The notes beneath the pieces were generated by a model. It was not told where the DNA came from and made no database searches. It saw only the letters and a list, made by a program, of their open reading frames with translations. From the NCBI GenBank assembly GCA_964473555.1, contig CAYYPL010000008.1:1-64000 (forward strand): a stretch of 64,000 nucleotides of DNA. Direction: 5' to 3'. A program made the translations under genes and the position numbers. Below, piece by piece: positions 52,459 to 60,718 of this stretch (position 1 is its first letter; every line of letters starts with the position of its first letter). Source of the stretch: UBA11400 sp964473555 (GTDB taxonomy: Bacteria > Bacteroidota > Rhodothermia > Balneolales > HLUCCA01).

Positions 52459-54435
52459 TCTGTTAACAATAAACCGTTGTTCGGTTGTGTTACCGGTATG
52501 GTCGCTAAGTTGGATGAGAAACTCGTTACCTTGTGCTTTGGGTGAGAAACCTGGCAGGTAGTATATGAGTTTGCTTCCAAATGGATCGTATTCGGGAATT
52601 CCGCGGACACCATTGATATAGAATTCTGCCGAAGTGTAATCGACTCCAGACCGATTGTCCGATACGCTGACCGACGCAAGCCACATCCCATCGGCTCGTC
52701 GATAAATTCTGGGTCGCGCCATTTCAGGACCGGTTGTATCGGACAGGAACGTGAAGGTGCCAAAATTTGAGGTGGTAAACTGCATAGCACCTCGTACTAA
52801 TCCGCCACCGACGTATCCATACGTGCGATTTCTGCCGCTACCATTTACCTGATAAACACCGATTCCAGGTTTATTTGCAACTGAATCTGGTAACAAAAAC
52901 CGCACTACGTATCCAATCTGAAGCGGTTCGTGTGTTGGGAGCGTCTCGATGAGGTAGTTCCCATCTTCTTCTTTCCATGCAAAAGTTATACTCAATGTAT
53001 CATACAGTGTGTTCGGACGAAATTCGAGACTGAGTCGTTGGTCTGGGGTTCTTAAAACGGTTCGTTTTCCTGGGATCACTCTCTGAATCACAAACGGGTG
53101 ATTATTGATCATCCCGGATTTTATGGAGCTGTCTGAAATGTCGAAAGCATCTGAAGGATTATTGAGGGTTTGTTTTTCATAGTGTTTCTGGAATCGACCT
53201 GGTGCAGCAACTTCGATCTCAATGTTGTCGCCTGATTGTACGGCTAACCAGTTGTTTGTCCAAATCAGGTTATCCAATACGGGACTCAACCCTATGTCCT
53301 GTCGTACGATGCCGTAATCTGCAGTTAACAGAGTGTCCCTTCTGGCCGAGTTGTTTGGAGGTGTTGTGAATCTGAGTCGCCCGGTTGCGTTCGTTTGATT
53401 TCCGAAGTAATCAGAGGCTTCGATTCTGATATCGTAAGTGCCTTCCGGCAGGTTGATGGTACCATCCCGACCAACATTCTGATAAAAGGCGACTTCATTA
53501 CCATCGCGAATATACAAGCGTTGGTATCCTTTACGCTGTTGTCTCAGAACTGGATAAACTCGATCAAGAAACATCATTCGTGCTTTTGAGATGTCAAAAC
53601 TGTCGGCTTTTGAATGAAAATAAAGCTCGTTATTGACGAAAAGCTTAAGTTCATAAACCGCATACACATTTCGCATGGCATCTGCCCGGTCTGATGCATC
53701 GACTCCGAGACCAACGGTTCCGGATGCATTGATGGTTCCGAAGGTGTAATTTCGTCCCGCGGCTCGAGTTACCGTCGTTTGGATAGAACGTCTGCCGTTG
53801 ACTGTTGCATCCTGACTCAAAGGTTCGATGGAGACTCCAGCTATTCTCGGAGCTACGTTGTCTGCTACACGGACTCCAGCAAGCAGGGGATTGAAGGGAT
53901 TATTCGAAGGTGTTCTGAGTTCAAAGTGCAGGTGCGGTGGGCCAATCCCAGTGTCTCCCGAAAAGGCGATGAGGTCACCTTTTTTGAACTCAATGTTGTA
54001 AGACTCCATGTTTTGGTCAAAATTGAACCGATAGTTTTGGAGCCGGTATTCATCGACGACGCGTTGGATTTTTGGGACGAAATTTCTCAAATGCGCATAC
54101 ATTGAGTAGGATCCATCATCGTGTCTGAGATAAACCACATTTCCGTATCCATTAGGAGAGATCCCAATACGGCTGACTATTCCATCTCTACTGGCATAAA
54201 CCTGGTAGCCATTTTGACCCCAGGTTCCTACATCAATTGCTGCATGAAAGTGGGCTGAACGGGTCTCTCCGAACGTAGCTGACATGTAGTCACTGGCATT
54301 GGTTGGCCATAGATATCGGGTGTTTGGGGATAAAAATGGTAATTTTTGGATATCCGGAGCCTGAGTTAAAGCTGTCGATATCAATAAAAAGCTTAGAGTC
54401 AGGTAGTAGATAACTACCCGTATACAAACATCCAT
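52456..54435 (-). CDS. M23 family peptidase with C-terminal beta domains
   Basis: A 659-residue exported protein. Near the N-terminus, after a signal peptide, is a LytM domain with a complete zinc site: HFHAAIDVG (HxxxD) and GIGPPHLHFELR (HxH). About 450 residues of beta-sandwich-like sequence follow (GNQTNATGRLRF; VSVSDNRSGVDYTSAEFYING), a layout I know from Bacteroidota. Unlike the M23 protein at 8.7 kb it keeps both His. The stop codon lies in the right arm of the heptamer cassette. Confidence 0.9.
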   Translation of the reverse strand: MDVCIRVVIYYLTLSFLLISTALTQAPDIQKLPFLSPNTRYLWPTNASDYMSATFGETRSAHFHAAIDVGTWGQNGYQVYASRDGIVSRIGISPNGYGNVVYLRHDDGSYSMYAHLRNFVPKIQRVVDEYRLQNYRFNFDQNMESYNIEFKKGDLIAFSGDTGIGPPHLHFELRTPSNNPFNPLLAGVRVADNVAPRIAGVSIEPLSQDATVNGRRSIQTTVTRAAGRNYTFGTINASGTVGLGVDASDRADAMRNVYAVYELKLFVNNELYFHSKADSFDISKARMMFLDRVYPVLRQQRKGYQRLYIRDGNEVAFYQNVGRDGTINLPEGTYDIRIEASDYFGNQTNATGRLRFTTPPNNSARRDTLLTADYGIVRQDIGLSPVLDNLIWTNNWLAVQSGDNIEIEVAAPGRFQKHYEKQTLNNPSDAFDISDSSIKSGMINNHPFVIQRVIPGKRTVLRTPDQRLSLEFRPNTLYDTLSITFAWKEEDGNYLIETLPTHEPLQIGYVVRFLLPDSVANKPGIGVYQVNGSGRNRTYGYVGGGLVRGAMQFTTSNFGTFTFLSDTTGPEMARPRIYRRADGMWLASVSVSDNRSGVDYTSAEFYINGVRGIPEYDPFGSKLIYYLPGFSPKAQGNEFLIQLSDHTGNTTEQRFIVNR

Positions 54436-54451
54436 GTCGTTCAGGAATTGA

Positions 54452-55186
54452 TTATTGTCGGTGAGATGCTACAGAAACGTTGACTGAAGAACTTCCATTA
54501 TTTATCACGGCGCGTACCGTGTCACCATGAGACATGGGACCGACGCCTTCCGGAGTGCCTGTGTAGATGAGGTCACCGGGAAGGAGTGTAAAGTGATGGG
54601 ATAATCTGGATATCAAATCGTGTACCGGAAAGATCATGTCGCGAGTGTTGCCATATTGACGCAACACATCATTCACCCACAATTGAATGGAAATGTCTGA
54701 TGGATCTGTGATTTCAGAAGGATCGACAAAGTTACCCAAAGGAGCAAATGTGTCAAGTCCTTTGGCCAGGAGCCAGGGTTTTCCTGCCGTTTTAAGTGTA
54801 TCCTGGATGTCGCGTGCAGTAACATCGATACCAATTGCATACCCTGCGACATAATCCATGGCAGTATCTACTGGAATATGTTTTCCCTGTTTTCCGATGG
54901 CAACTACCAATTCTGCTTCGTGATGGACGTTTTGGGATCCCTCAGGAATTTGTACCGTACCCCCGGATTCCAGCAATGAGCAGGAGGGTTTCATAAAAAT
55001 GATAGGGGACTTTGGAATCGGGTTATTAAGTTCTTTTGCGTGTTCGGCGTAGTTGCGACCTATGCAGTAGATGGCACCTGGTCGAAGATTCGAAAGACCC
55101 GGCAAAGCTGTGATCATGTAGGATTGTGAGGTTACTGAATATTGGTCCGTCGGTGTAATATTACCTTTTGGAAGGTTTATTATCAA
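54452..55186 (-). CDS. Fumarylacetoacetate hydrolase family protein
   Basis: A 244-residue FAH-fold enzyme with the metal site in HHEAELVVAIG (Glu pair) and GYAIGIDVTARD, and the C-terminal LLPGDLIYTGTPEGVGPM. The short length and single domain fit acylpyruvate hydrolase or oxaloacetate decarboxylase-like members (FAHD1 type) better than true fumarylacetoacetase. It is 42 kb from the homogentisate genes. Either the first ATG (55186) or the one at 55117 may be used; the second gives a family-like start. Confidence 0.85.
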   Translation of the reverse strand: MIINLPKGNITPTDQYSVTSQSYMITALPGLSNLRPGAIYCIGRNYAEHAKELNNPIPKSPIIFMKPSCSLLESGGTVQIPEGSQNVHHEAELVVAIGKQGKHIPVDTAMDYVAGYAIGIDVTARDIQDTLKTAGKPWLLAKGLDTFAPLGNFVDPSEITDPSDISIQLWVNDVLRQYGNTRDMIFPVHDLISRLSHHFTLLPGDLIYTGTPEGVGPMSHGDTVRAVINNGSSSVNVSVASHRQ

Positions 55187-55262
55187 TCGTGTTAGTGTAA
55201 AATAGTTTGCGTTAATCGTCTGATAGACCCTGTTACTGGTCTATGAAAAAACCAGTACAACG

Positions 55263-55298
55263 AAAAAAGCCCCGATGGTCTGAACCGCCGGGGCTTTT
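55263..55298 (-). terminator. Terminator of the rplU-rpmA operon
   Basis: On the minus strand aaaagccccg pairs with cggggctttt (55289-55298 with 55265-55274) around a 14-base loop, followed by a U run. It lies 27 bases after rpmA. Confidence 0.9.
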
Positions 55299-55324
55299 AA
55301 AAGGCTTTGAACGCAAAGTGGGGA

Positions 55325-55579
55325 TTATGCTTCTACTACAGAAACGAATCTACGTGAGTTGCGTCCGACTTTGAATTCAACTACGCCATCGGTGAGTGCG
55401 AACAGTGTGAAATCGTTACCTACACCAACATTGTCACCGGCATGGAATGATGTGCCACGCTGACGAACGATGATGTTACCTGCGAGAACGTGTTGACCTC
55501 CGAATTTCTTGACTCCAAGTCTTTTGGAGTGAGAATCGCGTCCGTTTTTAGTGGAGCCACCACCTTTTTTATGTGCCAT
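55325..55579 (-). CDS. rpmA: Ribosomal protein L27
   Basis: An 84-residue protein of the large ribosomal subunit. The N-terminus AHKKGGGSTKNGRDSHSKRLG is the typical flexible tail that reaches the peptidyl transferase centre. The core HVLAGNIIVRQRGTSFHAG follows. It comes 20 bases after rplU, the usual pair. Confidence 0.98.
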   Translation of the reverse strand: MAHKKGGGSTKNGRDSHSKRLGVKKFGGQHVLAGNIIVRQRGTSFHAGDNVGVGNDFTLFALTDGVVEFKVGRNSRRFVSVVEA

Positions 55580-55599
55580 GGTAGGTTACCTCGTTGGAT

Positions 55600-55908
55600 T
55601 TAAGCGATGATATGATCGATTCTGATTTGGGATAGCTTTTGACGGTGGCCAGTTTTTTTCTGGTATCCTTTACGTCTTTTCTTTTTGAAAACGATCAGTT
55701 TGTCAGCTTTGACGGTATCCAAAACAGTAGCTTCGACTTTAGCGCCTTCGACCACCGGTGTACCGACTTTGATGTTCTTATCGTTTGCTACAAGGAATAC
55801 ACGGTCAATAGACAATTTGTTGTCAGCGACATTCTGTTTGTCTACAAACAGAACCTGATCCTTGGTTACTTTGTATTGGTGTCCGCCAATTTCTACAACT
55901 GCGTACAT
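55600..55908 (-). CDS. rplU: Ribosomal protein L21
   Basis: A 102-residue large subunit protein: MYAVVEIGGHQYKVTKDQ at the start and KKRRKGYQKKTGHRQ near the end are family marks. First gene of the L21-L27 operon; about 215 non-coding bases lie upstream of it, where I see only the expected AT-rich promoter region. Confidence 0.98.
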   Translation of the reverse strand: MYAVVEIGGHQYKVTKDQVLFVDKQNVADNKLSIDRVFLVANDKNIKVGTPVVEGAKVEATVLDTVKADKLIVFKKKRRKGYQKKTGHRQKLSQIRIDHIIA

Positions 55909-56123
55909 AATGAACTATAGAGTACGTTAAATGTGATTTTTTTCAAGACTGCAAATTTACTGGCTTTTATGTCTAAACACAAACTATTTTTTTGATTCAA
56001 TGCAGCGAATGGTAAGAAATGGTTTCTCACCACATGAATGAATCAGGAAAGTCAACGGGTAAAGCGGCTAATGAATGGATTCCACCGTGCATTCCGGTTG
56101 GAATTCATTACTGAAAGCAGGAA

Positions 56124-56297
56124 TTACATGCTTTCTTTTTTGATCGTTTTCAGAGTTGGATTCGCATTACGGATGGCCTCGTGGAGTTGTCCGTCTTTAA
56201 TCCATGCACGGCCACCATCGTGTTGATGACGACGGGTATTTTTGAACATCTTAGCTTGCTGGTGTAATGATTTTTGATGTTCTTTGAACATTTTCAT
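56124..56297 (-). CDS. Small basic protein, 57 residues, hypothetical
   Basis: A possible gene between rplU and lexA on the same strand. It encodes MKMFKEHQKSLHQQAKMFKN and then a His/Lys/Arg-rich helical part with the motif GGRAWIKDGQLHEAIRNANP. The last part looks like a folded short motif and not random. The ATG at 56297 or the in-frame one at 56342 may start it. There is no clear ribosome-binding site. I know no family. Confidence 0.45.
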   Translation of the reverse strand: MKMFKEHQKSLHQQAKMFKNTRRHQHDGGRAWIKDGQLHEAIRNANPTLKTIKKESM

Positions 56298-56391
56298 AGA
56301 TGGGTGATCTGAGTGTAAAAGATTTGGTTTTCCGAGCAGCAAAAAGCGCTGTCTCGAGTGGTATTCCGGCCAAATATACGCAAAAATCCCA

Positions 56392-57072
56392 TCAGGAAGC
56401 TTTGGAGTGTACGTTTTTGTAAATACCTGTTTTGTTCACGTGTCCGACATATTTACCGATAATTCTGACTTCTTCGAAAATATCTGGTTCAACATGGATG
56501 TTGCTGTACTCTTCGTTGGCTGGCTCTAGTCGTAATCCGCCCGGACCATAGTAAATACGCTTCAGGCTCGTCTCCCCATTGTACATGACTGCCCCAATGT
56601 CTCCGTCACGAATGTCATCATCCATCAACAGGACAAAGTCACCATCGAAAATCCCGGCATTTTTCATACTCTGACCTGATATACGAAGTGCGAAGATCCG
56701 GTTCAGGTTCGGAAACAAATGTTGCAAGGTGATGGATCCCAGGTTGGCCTCTACGGCTTCCTGTAAATAACCGGCAGATATGATACCACGCACCGGTATT
56801 CCCCCATAGGTCGGCTCTGAATCAGCGGTGCTCTGTCGTAGCTGCTTTTTACTGAGATACCGGTTGTGTAACTCATACTCATTATCATCGGTCTTGACCA
56901 GATATCCTTTTTTGAGCAAAGATTGCAGGTTCTGAGTCACACTGTTTGGTGACCGGAATCCAAACTCATCGGCGATTTCCCTATATGTAGGCCAAATTTG
57001 GTGATTTTCCCGGTATGCGATGATATAGTCGAGAAATTTCTTTTGTTTGCCGGTTAATTGTACATTGTCCAT
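56392..57072 (-). CDS. lexA: LexA-like SOS repressor/S24 autoprotease
   Basis: A 226-residue repressor that cleaves itself when RecA is active. The N-terminal winged helix (5-60) includes WPTYREIADEFGFRSPNSVTQNLQSL. The cleavage site Ala100-Gly101 is in GIISAGYLQEA, and the Ser135/Lys171 dyad in SGQSMKNAG and TSLKRIYY, with the normal spacing. The start is the ATG at 57072; the frame is open to 57144 without family-like residues. It is divergent from the HEAT-cyclophilin gene over 172 bases. Confidence 0.93.
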   Translation of the reverse strand: MDNVQLTGKQKKFLDYIIAYRENHQIWPTYREIADEFGFRSPNSVTQNLQSLLKKGYLVKTDDNEYELHNRYLSKKQLRQSTADSEPTYGGIPVRGIISAGYLQEAVEANLGSITLQHLFPNLNRIFALRISGQSMKNAGIFDGDFVLLMDDDIRDGDIGAVMYNGETSLKRIYYGPGGLRLEPANEEYSNIHVEPDIFEEVRIIGKYVGHVNKTGIYKNVHSKAS

Positions 57073-57244
57073 GATACTACTCGTTGAATTTATGTATGAT
57101 ATATGTGCAATAAACAAAAACATTCGGCAAAGGTCAAGTGTCATGTGTGAATTGTGTCACATATATTGGTCATATACTGTCAAAATAATGCAGATCAGCC
57201 TTTTACTGCAATTTAGTTTAAGTGCTCATGTGTAACTAACCCCG

Positions 57245-59179
57245 ATGAATATGTGGATTACAACTGCTTTAGTCGCTGTTTACCTGATGTTTCCCTCAGT
57301 TCATGAACGTGTTTTCCAAGGTACAGATCAGGATGGGACTATTCGGTGTGAAGTATCATCTGATATGATACTCACTTCGTTTTCTGATCAGGTGGATTTG
57401 CTTTATCCTGTATGGATCGCAACTTCAGCCCGGGATTCCGATACGGTGCTCTCTTTTTTAAACTCTGAATATCCTGTGGTCCGTGAAGCGGCCTGGCGTG
57501 GATTATCAAATATGACGATTGGGGATCCCACGGTTCTTTTCGAATATGCCATGAACGATACCCTGTCAGTTCGCTGGTACGCTTTAAGCAGTCATCCAGT
57601 CATGGCAGACCACCTTCGTGTTCTGGAAGAGTTACTGGATGAATCATCTGAAATGGATAAACAAGGCATCTTTCTGACGTTAGGAAAACAGGGGGATGTA
57701 CTTTCTTTCGAAAAACTGCTGGACTGGTCGAATGCAACAGTTGAACCGGGAACCAATGCTGCTCTCGGTCTTGCTGTGAATCGGTCATACCTGCGGTTTT
57801 CTGATGCAGCTTTTGATCAGTCAGTACTCGTCAAAAATGCTATCGCTTCGATGGATGCTATGGCTCAAACTTCCTGGTTGTATGCCTGGTACCGTTCGTC
57901 GCAAGTCACTCCAAATGCTTCCTCAGTGCAACAAATCGCCTCGTGGTCCGAAGTCTATTTCGCTGAAGCCTACGGACTTTTGAGGCAATATATGATCGCT
58001 ATTCTGGGGCGGGCCGGACACCCATCCCTGCCCAAAATCATCATGAATTTGGGTATTTCGGAACTTTCAGCACTCGAGGGTGTCGAATTGGCTCGTGTTA
58101 TGGGTAAATATGTCGATCACCCGAATTATGCCTCGCTGATGATGGATTTGCTGAACGTTGATAATCCTTACGTAAGGATTGAAGCATCGAATTCATTGCG
58201 AGTAGTAGCGAACAAGCCGAGCGACGAGTATCTATCGGTATTTTTACACCGAATCGAGTCAGCGACACCCTTTGAGGCGCTTGGCCATATTTCATCCCTG
58301 TATACCTGGTGGCCTGAGGCGGGTCGTCAGGCGTTTGTAAACCTCCCTGACTATGCTGATATGCATATCCAGCTATTGAACGAGTATCTGGAGCTGGCCA
58401 AAATGGTTGAATCTCAGGATGCGTTTCTGAGTAGACTCATGACATTAGTAGAATCCAAAGAAATGCGAAAGGTATTGTTCTCTATCGGACAGGCCACATC
58501 TGTTGCAGTGGCAAGTCCGGATGATGAACAGCTTAAATCCCGGGTTATTTCTATCCTGAATCGTGCTGCCGAAATCGATTCAGATCAAATCGCTTTAAGC
58601 CTGCATCAATCGAACGCTGCCATGAATTGGACCCAAGGAGAGGAGCTTCAACCCTTATTTGGAGTCACTGAAAAAGGTAGAGCACTATCAGAGTTTAACC
58701 GGGAGAAGTTTACTCCAACTCCAGAGCAGATCAAAGCTGTAGGTGCTCGTCCGATGTGGGTGCTCCATACCGAAATCGGGGACATTGTGATGCGCTTGGA
58801 GACATTAAAAGCACCCTGGACCGTGACCCGATTCAAAGATTACGCCGATCTCGGATGGTATCAGGGGACGCCGTTTCATCGGGTAGTACCTAATTTCGTG
58901 GTACAATCTGGAGCCGTGTGGAGAGAAGATGTGCCCAATACGGATGTGAAACTGATTCCGACCGAAGCCAATGAGGGGGACTTTACGCGTGGAGCGGTAG
59001 GTATAGCCAGTGCCGGACGTGACACCGAGACCACTCAGTTTTTCATGATGCACATGTGGGCTCCGCATCTCAACGGATCCTACACCAACTTCGGCATGGT
59101 GACCGAGGGGATGGATATCATTGATCGATTACCACAAGGTACAATGGTGACGGGTTCCAGTTTTCATGTGTGCGAATAA
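57245..59179 (+). CDS. Exported HEAT-repeat protein fused to a cyclophilin domain
   Basis: A 644-residue protein. A signal-like N-terminus (MNMWITTALVAVYLMFPSV) is followed by about 450 residues of helical HEAT-like repeats (PVVREAAWRGLSNM; NPYVRIEASNSLRVV). The last 150 residues are a cyclophilin-type prolyl isomerase: TPFHRVVPNFVVQSG with the catalytic Arg, TTQFFMMH and NFGMVTEGMDIID. In the typical QFFI region this protein has QFFMM. Likely a periplasmic folding factor. Divergent from lexA. Confidence 0.88.
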   Translation: MNMWITTALVAVYLMFPSVHERVFQGTDQDGTIRCEVSSDMILTSFSDQVDLLYPVWIATSARDSDTVLSFLNSEYPVVREAAWRGLSNMTIGDPTVLFEYAMNDTLSVRWYALSSHPVMADHLRVLEELLDESSEMDKQGIFLTLGKQGDVLSFEKLLDWSNATVEPGTNAALGLAVNRSYLRFSDAAFDQSVLVKNAIASMDAMAQTSWLYAWYRSSQVTPNASSVQQIASWSEVYFAEAYGLLRQYMIAILGRAGHPSLPKIIMNLGISELSALEGVELARVMGKYVDHPNYASLMMDLLNVDNPYVRIEASNSLRVVANKPSDEYLSVFLHRIESATPFEALGHISSLYTWWPEAGRQAFVNLPDYADMHIQLLNEYLELAKMVESQDAFLSRLMTLVESKEMRKVLFSIGQATSVAVASPDDEQLKSRVISILNRAAEIDSDQIALSLHQSNAAMNWTQGEELQPLFGVTEKGRALSEFNREKFTPTPEQIKAVGARPMWVLHTEIGDIVMRLETLKAPWTVTRFKDYADLGWYQGTPFHRVVPNFVVQSGAVWREDVPNTDVKLIPTEANEGDFTRGAVGIASAGRDTETTQFFMMHMWAPHLNGSYTNFGMVTEGMDIIDRLPQGTMVTGSSFHVCE

Positions 59180-59201
59180 ACACAACCGCGTTTCACACGG
59201 T

Positions 59202-59345
59202 GAAAACAGAAAACAGACATCAGAAAACAGGCCAAGAGGGTTGATGCTAAAAAACTGCAAGTGTATACAGATAACTGTTAACAGCCATACGCTCTGTACA
59301 TAAAATCCAGGAAGGGTCGTTTACGGTTTACGGTTTTCTGTTTTC
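59202..59345. repeat. Inverted heptamer-array cassette without a gene (GAAAACA)
   Basis: Left arm 59202-59229: GAAAACA, GAAAACA, GACATCA, GAAAACA. Right arm 59318-59345: CGTTTAC, GGTTTAC, GGTTTTC, TGTTTTC, the complement of the same family. The centre (59230-59317) has no gene but includes a small palindromic stretch (taactgttaacag). It fills the gap between two convergent genes. The unit is the same as at 80-128. Confidence 0.85.
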
Positions 59346-59375
59346 AACCAAGTGCAACTTTGTCGTACTTGGTGT

Positions 59376-60578
59376 TTAGTCGTTTCCACGCGGTGTAAAG
59401 GCCTGGATACCGGTGATGTCGCGTCCAAGGATGAGTCCGTGGATGTCGAAGGTTCCCTCGTAGGTATTGACCGACTCGAGGTTGACCATATGATGGATCA
59501 CGCGATATTCGCCAGTGATTCCATTTCCACCGAGCATATCGCGTGCGATACGTGCGATTTCCAGGGCTTTTCCGGAGTTATTGCGCTTAGCTAATGAAAT
59601 CATGGACGGATGAAGTTGTCCGGAGTCTTTGAGTTGTCCGAGGCGATGCACCAATAATTGCATCTGAGTGATGTCGGTGAGCATATTGGCCAGTTTAGTC
59701 TGAATTAACTGGTTCGCGGCCAGAGGATATCCGAACTGTTTACGCTCGAGGGTGTAATTTCTGGCGCGATGGTAGCAGTTTTCCGCAGCACCAACGGTTC
59801 CCCAGGCGATTCCGTATCGGGCGCTGTTCAGGCAGCTGAACGGACCTTTGAGTCCGCGAATATCAGGGAACGCATTCTCATCCGGTACAAACACGTCTTC
59901 AAATGTCAATTCACCCGTATGGCTGGCTCGCAGCGACATTTTATTGTGTGTGACAGGAGCAGAAAAACCTTTCATGTGTTTCTCAACGATGAAACCACGG
60001 ATGACAGGTTTGTCGTCTTTATGTTCTTTGGCTTTTGCCCAGACGATTGCGATGTCCGCGATTGGAGAATTGGTGATCCACATTTTGGCTCCGTTCAGGA
60101 TCCATCCACCGTCAACTTTAACTGCGTTGGTGACCATAGATCCAGGATCGCTTCCGTGATCCGGTTCTGTGAGTCCGAAGCAACCGATGAGTTCAGCGGT
60201 AGCCAGTTTGGGAAGGAATCGTTGTTTCTGCTCCTCTGTTCCGAACTCGTTGATCGGGTGCATCACCAGAGATGATTGCACGGACATAAAGGAACGGTAT
60301 CCGGAGTCGACACGCTCAACTTCACGTGCAATGAGTCCGTAGGCGGTGTAGGATGCTCCAACTCCACCGTATTTCGGATCAATGGTAGCTCCAAGCAGAC
60401 CAAGTTCTGCCATTTCTTGTGGAATCTCATCGTGGAAAATTCCCTCCTGGTTTCCAACCATAGCACGTGGCTCCAATTTGGATTGTGCGTACTCACGAGC
60501 GGTTTCCATAATCATGCGGTCGTCTTCGTTTAGAAGCGACTCGAAATTGTATGCGTCGTCGATGTTGAACTTGGCCAT
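59376..60578 (-). CDS. gcdH: Glutaryl-CoA dehydrogenase-type acyl-CoA dehydrogenase
   Basis: A 400-residue FAD enzyme. The pattern agrees with glutaryl-CoA dehydrogenase: DSGYRSFMSVQSSLVMHPI, FGLTEPDHGSDPGSM, ISLAKRNNSGKAL, and the catalytic Glu in HMVNLESVNTYEGTFDIHGLILGR. It would oxidise and decarboxylate glutaryl-CoA from lysine or tryptophan breakdown. Electrons would go to an ETF or FixABCX-like chain, whose genes lie 1.5-4 kb upstream. Confidence 0.92.
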   Translation of the reverse strand: MAKFNIDDAYNFESLLNEDDRMIMETAREYAQSKLEPRAMVGNQEGIFHDEIPQEMAELGLLGATIDPKYGGVGASYTAYGLIAREVERVDSGYRSFMSVQSSLVMHPINEFGTEEQKQRFLPKLATAELIGCFGLTEPDHGSDPGSMVTNAVKVDGGWILNGAKMWITNSPIADIAIVWAKAKEHKDDKPVIRGFIVEKHMKGFSAPVTHNKMSLRASHTGELTFEDVFVPDENAFPDIRGLKGPFSCLNSARYGIAWGTVGAAENCYHRARNYTLERKQFGYPLAANQLIQTKLANMLTDITQMQLLVHRLGQLKDSGQLHPSMISLAKRNNSGKALEIARIARDMLGGNGITGEYRVIHHMVNLESVNTYEGTFDIHGLILGRDITGIQAFTPRGND

Positions 60579-60664
60579 AATGTCTATAAAGAATACTTTT
60601 ATGAAATCTTTTTGGTAGAAAATTTTGACTAAATATACTGCATCTAACCCAAAAATAGTTAAAG

Positions 60665-60708
60665 AAAAAAGCCCGTGTTGAAATTATCGGAGCTTTTCTC
60701 GGGGTAGA
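60665..60708 (-). terminator. Weak terminator candidate after the short-chain dehydrogenase
   Basis: On the minus strand cccg (60700 area) can pair with cggg before a run of six U, with a long loop. The U run is convincing, the stem is short. Confidence 0.35.
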
Positions 60709-60718
60709 ATCAACCAAC

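Noticed and set aside
54452..55186. FAH-family gene as the fumarylacetoacetase that completes tyrosine breakdown
   Set aside because: It is a short single-domain member more like acylpyruvate hydrolases, and lies 42 kb from the HGD gene.
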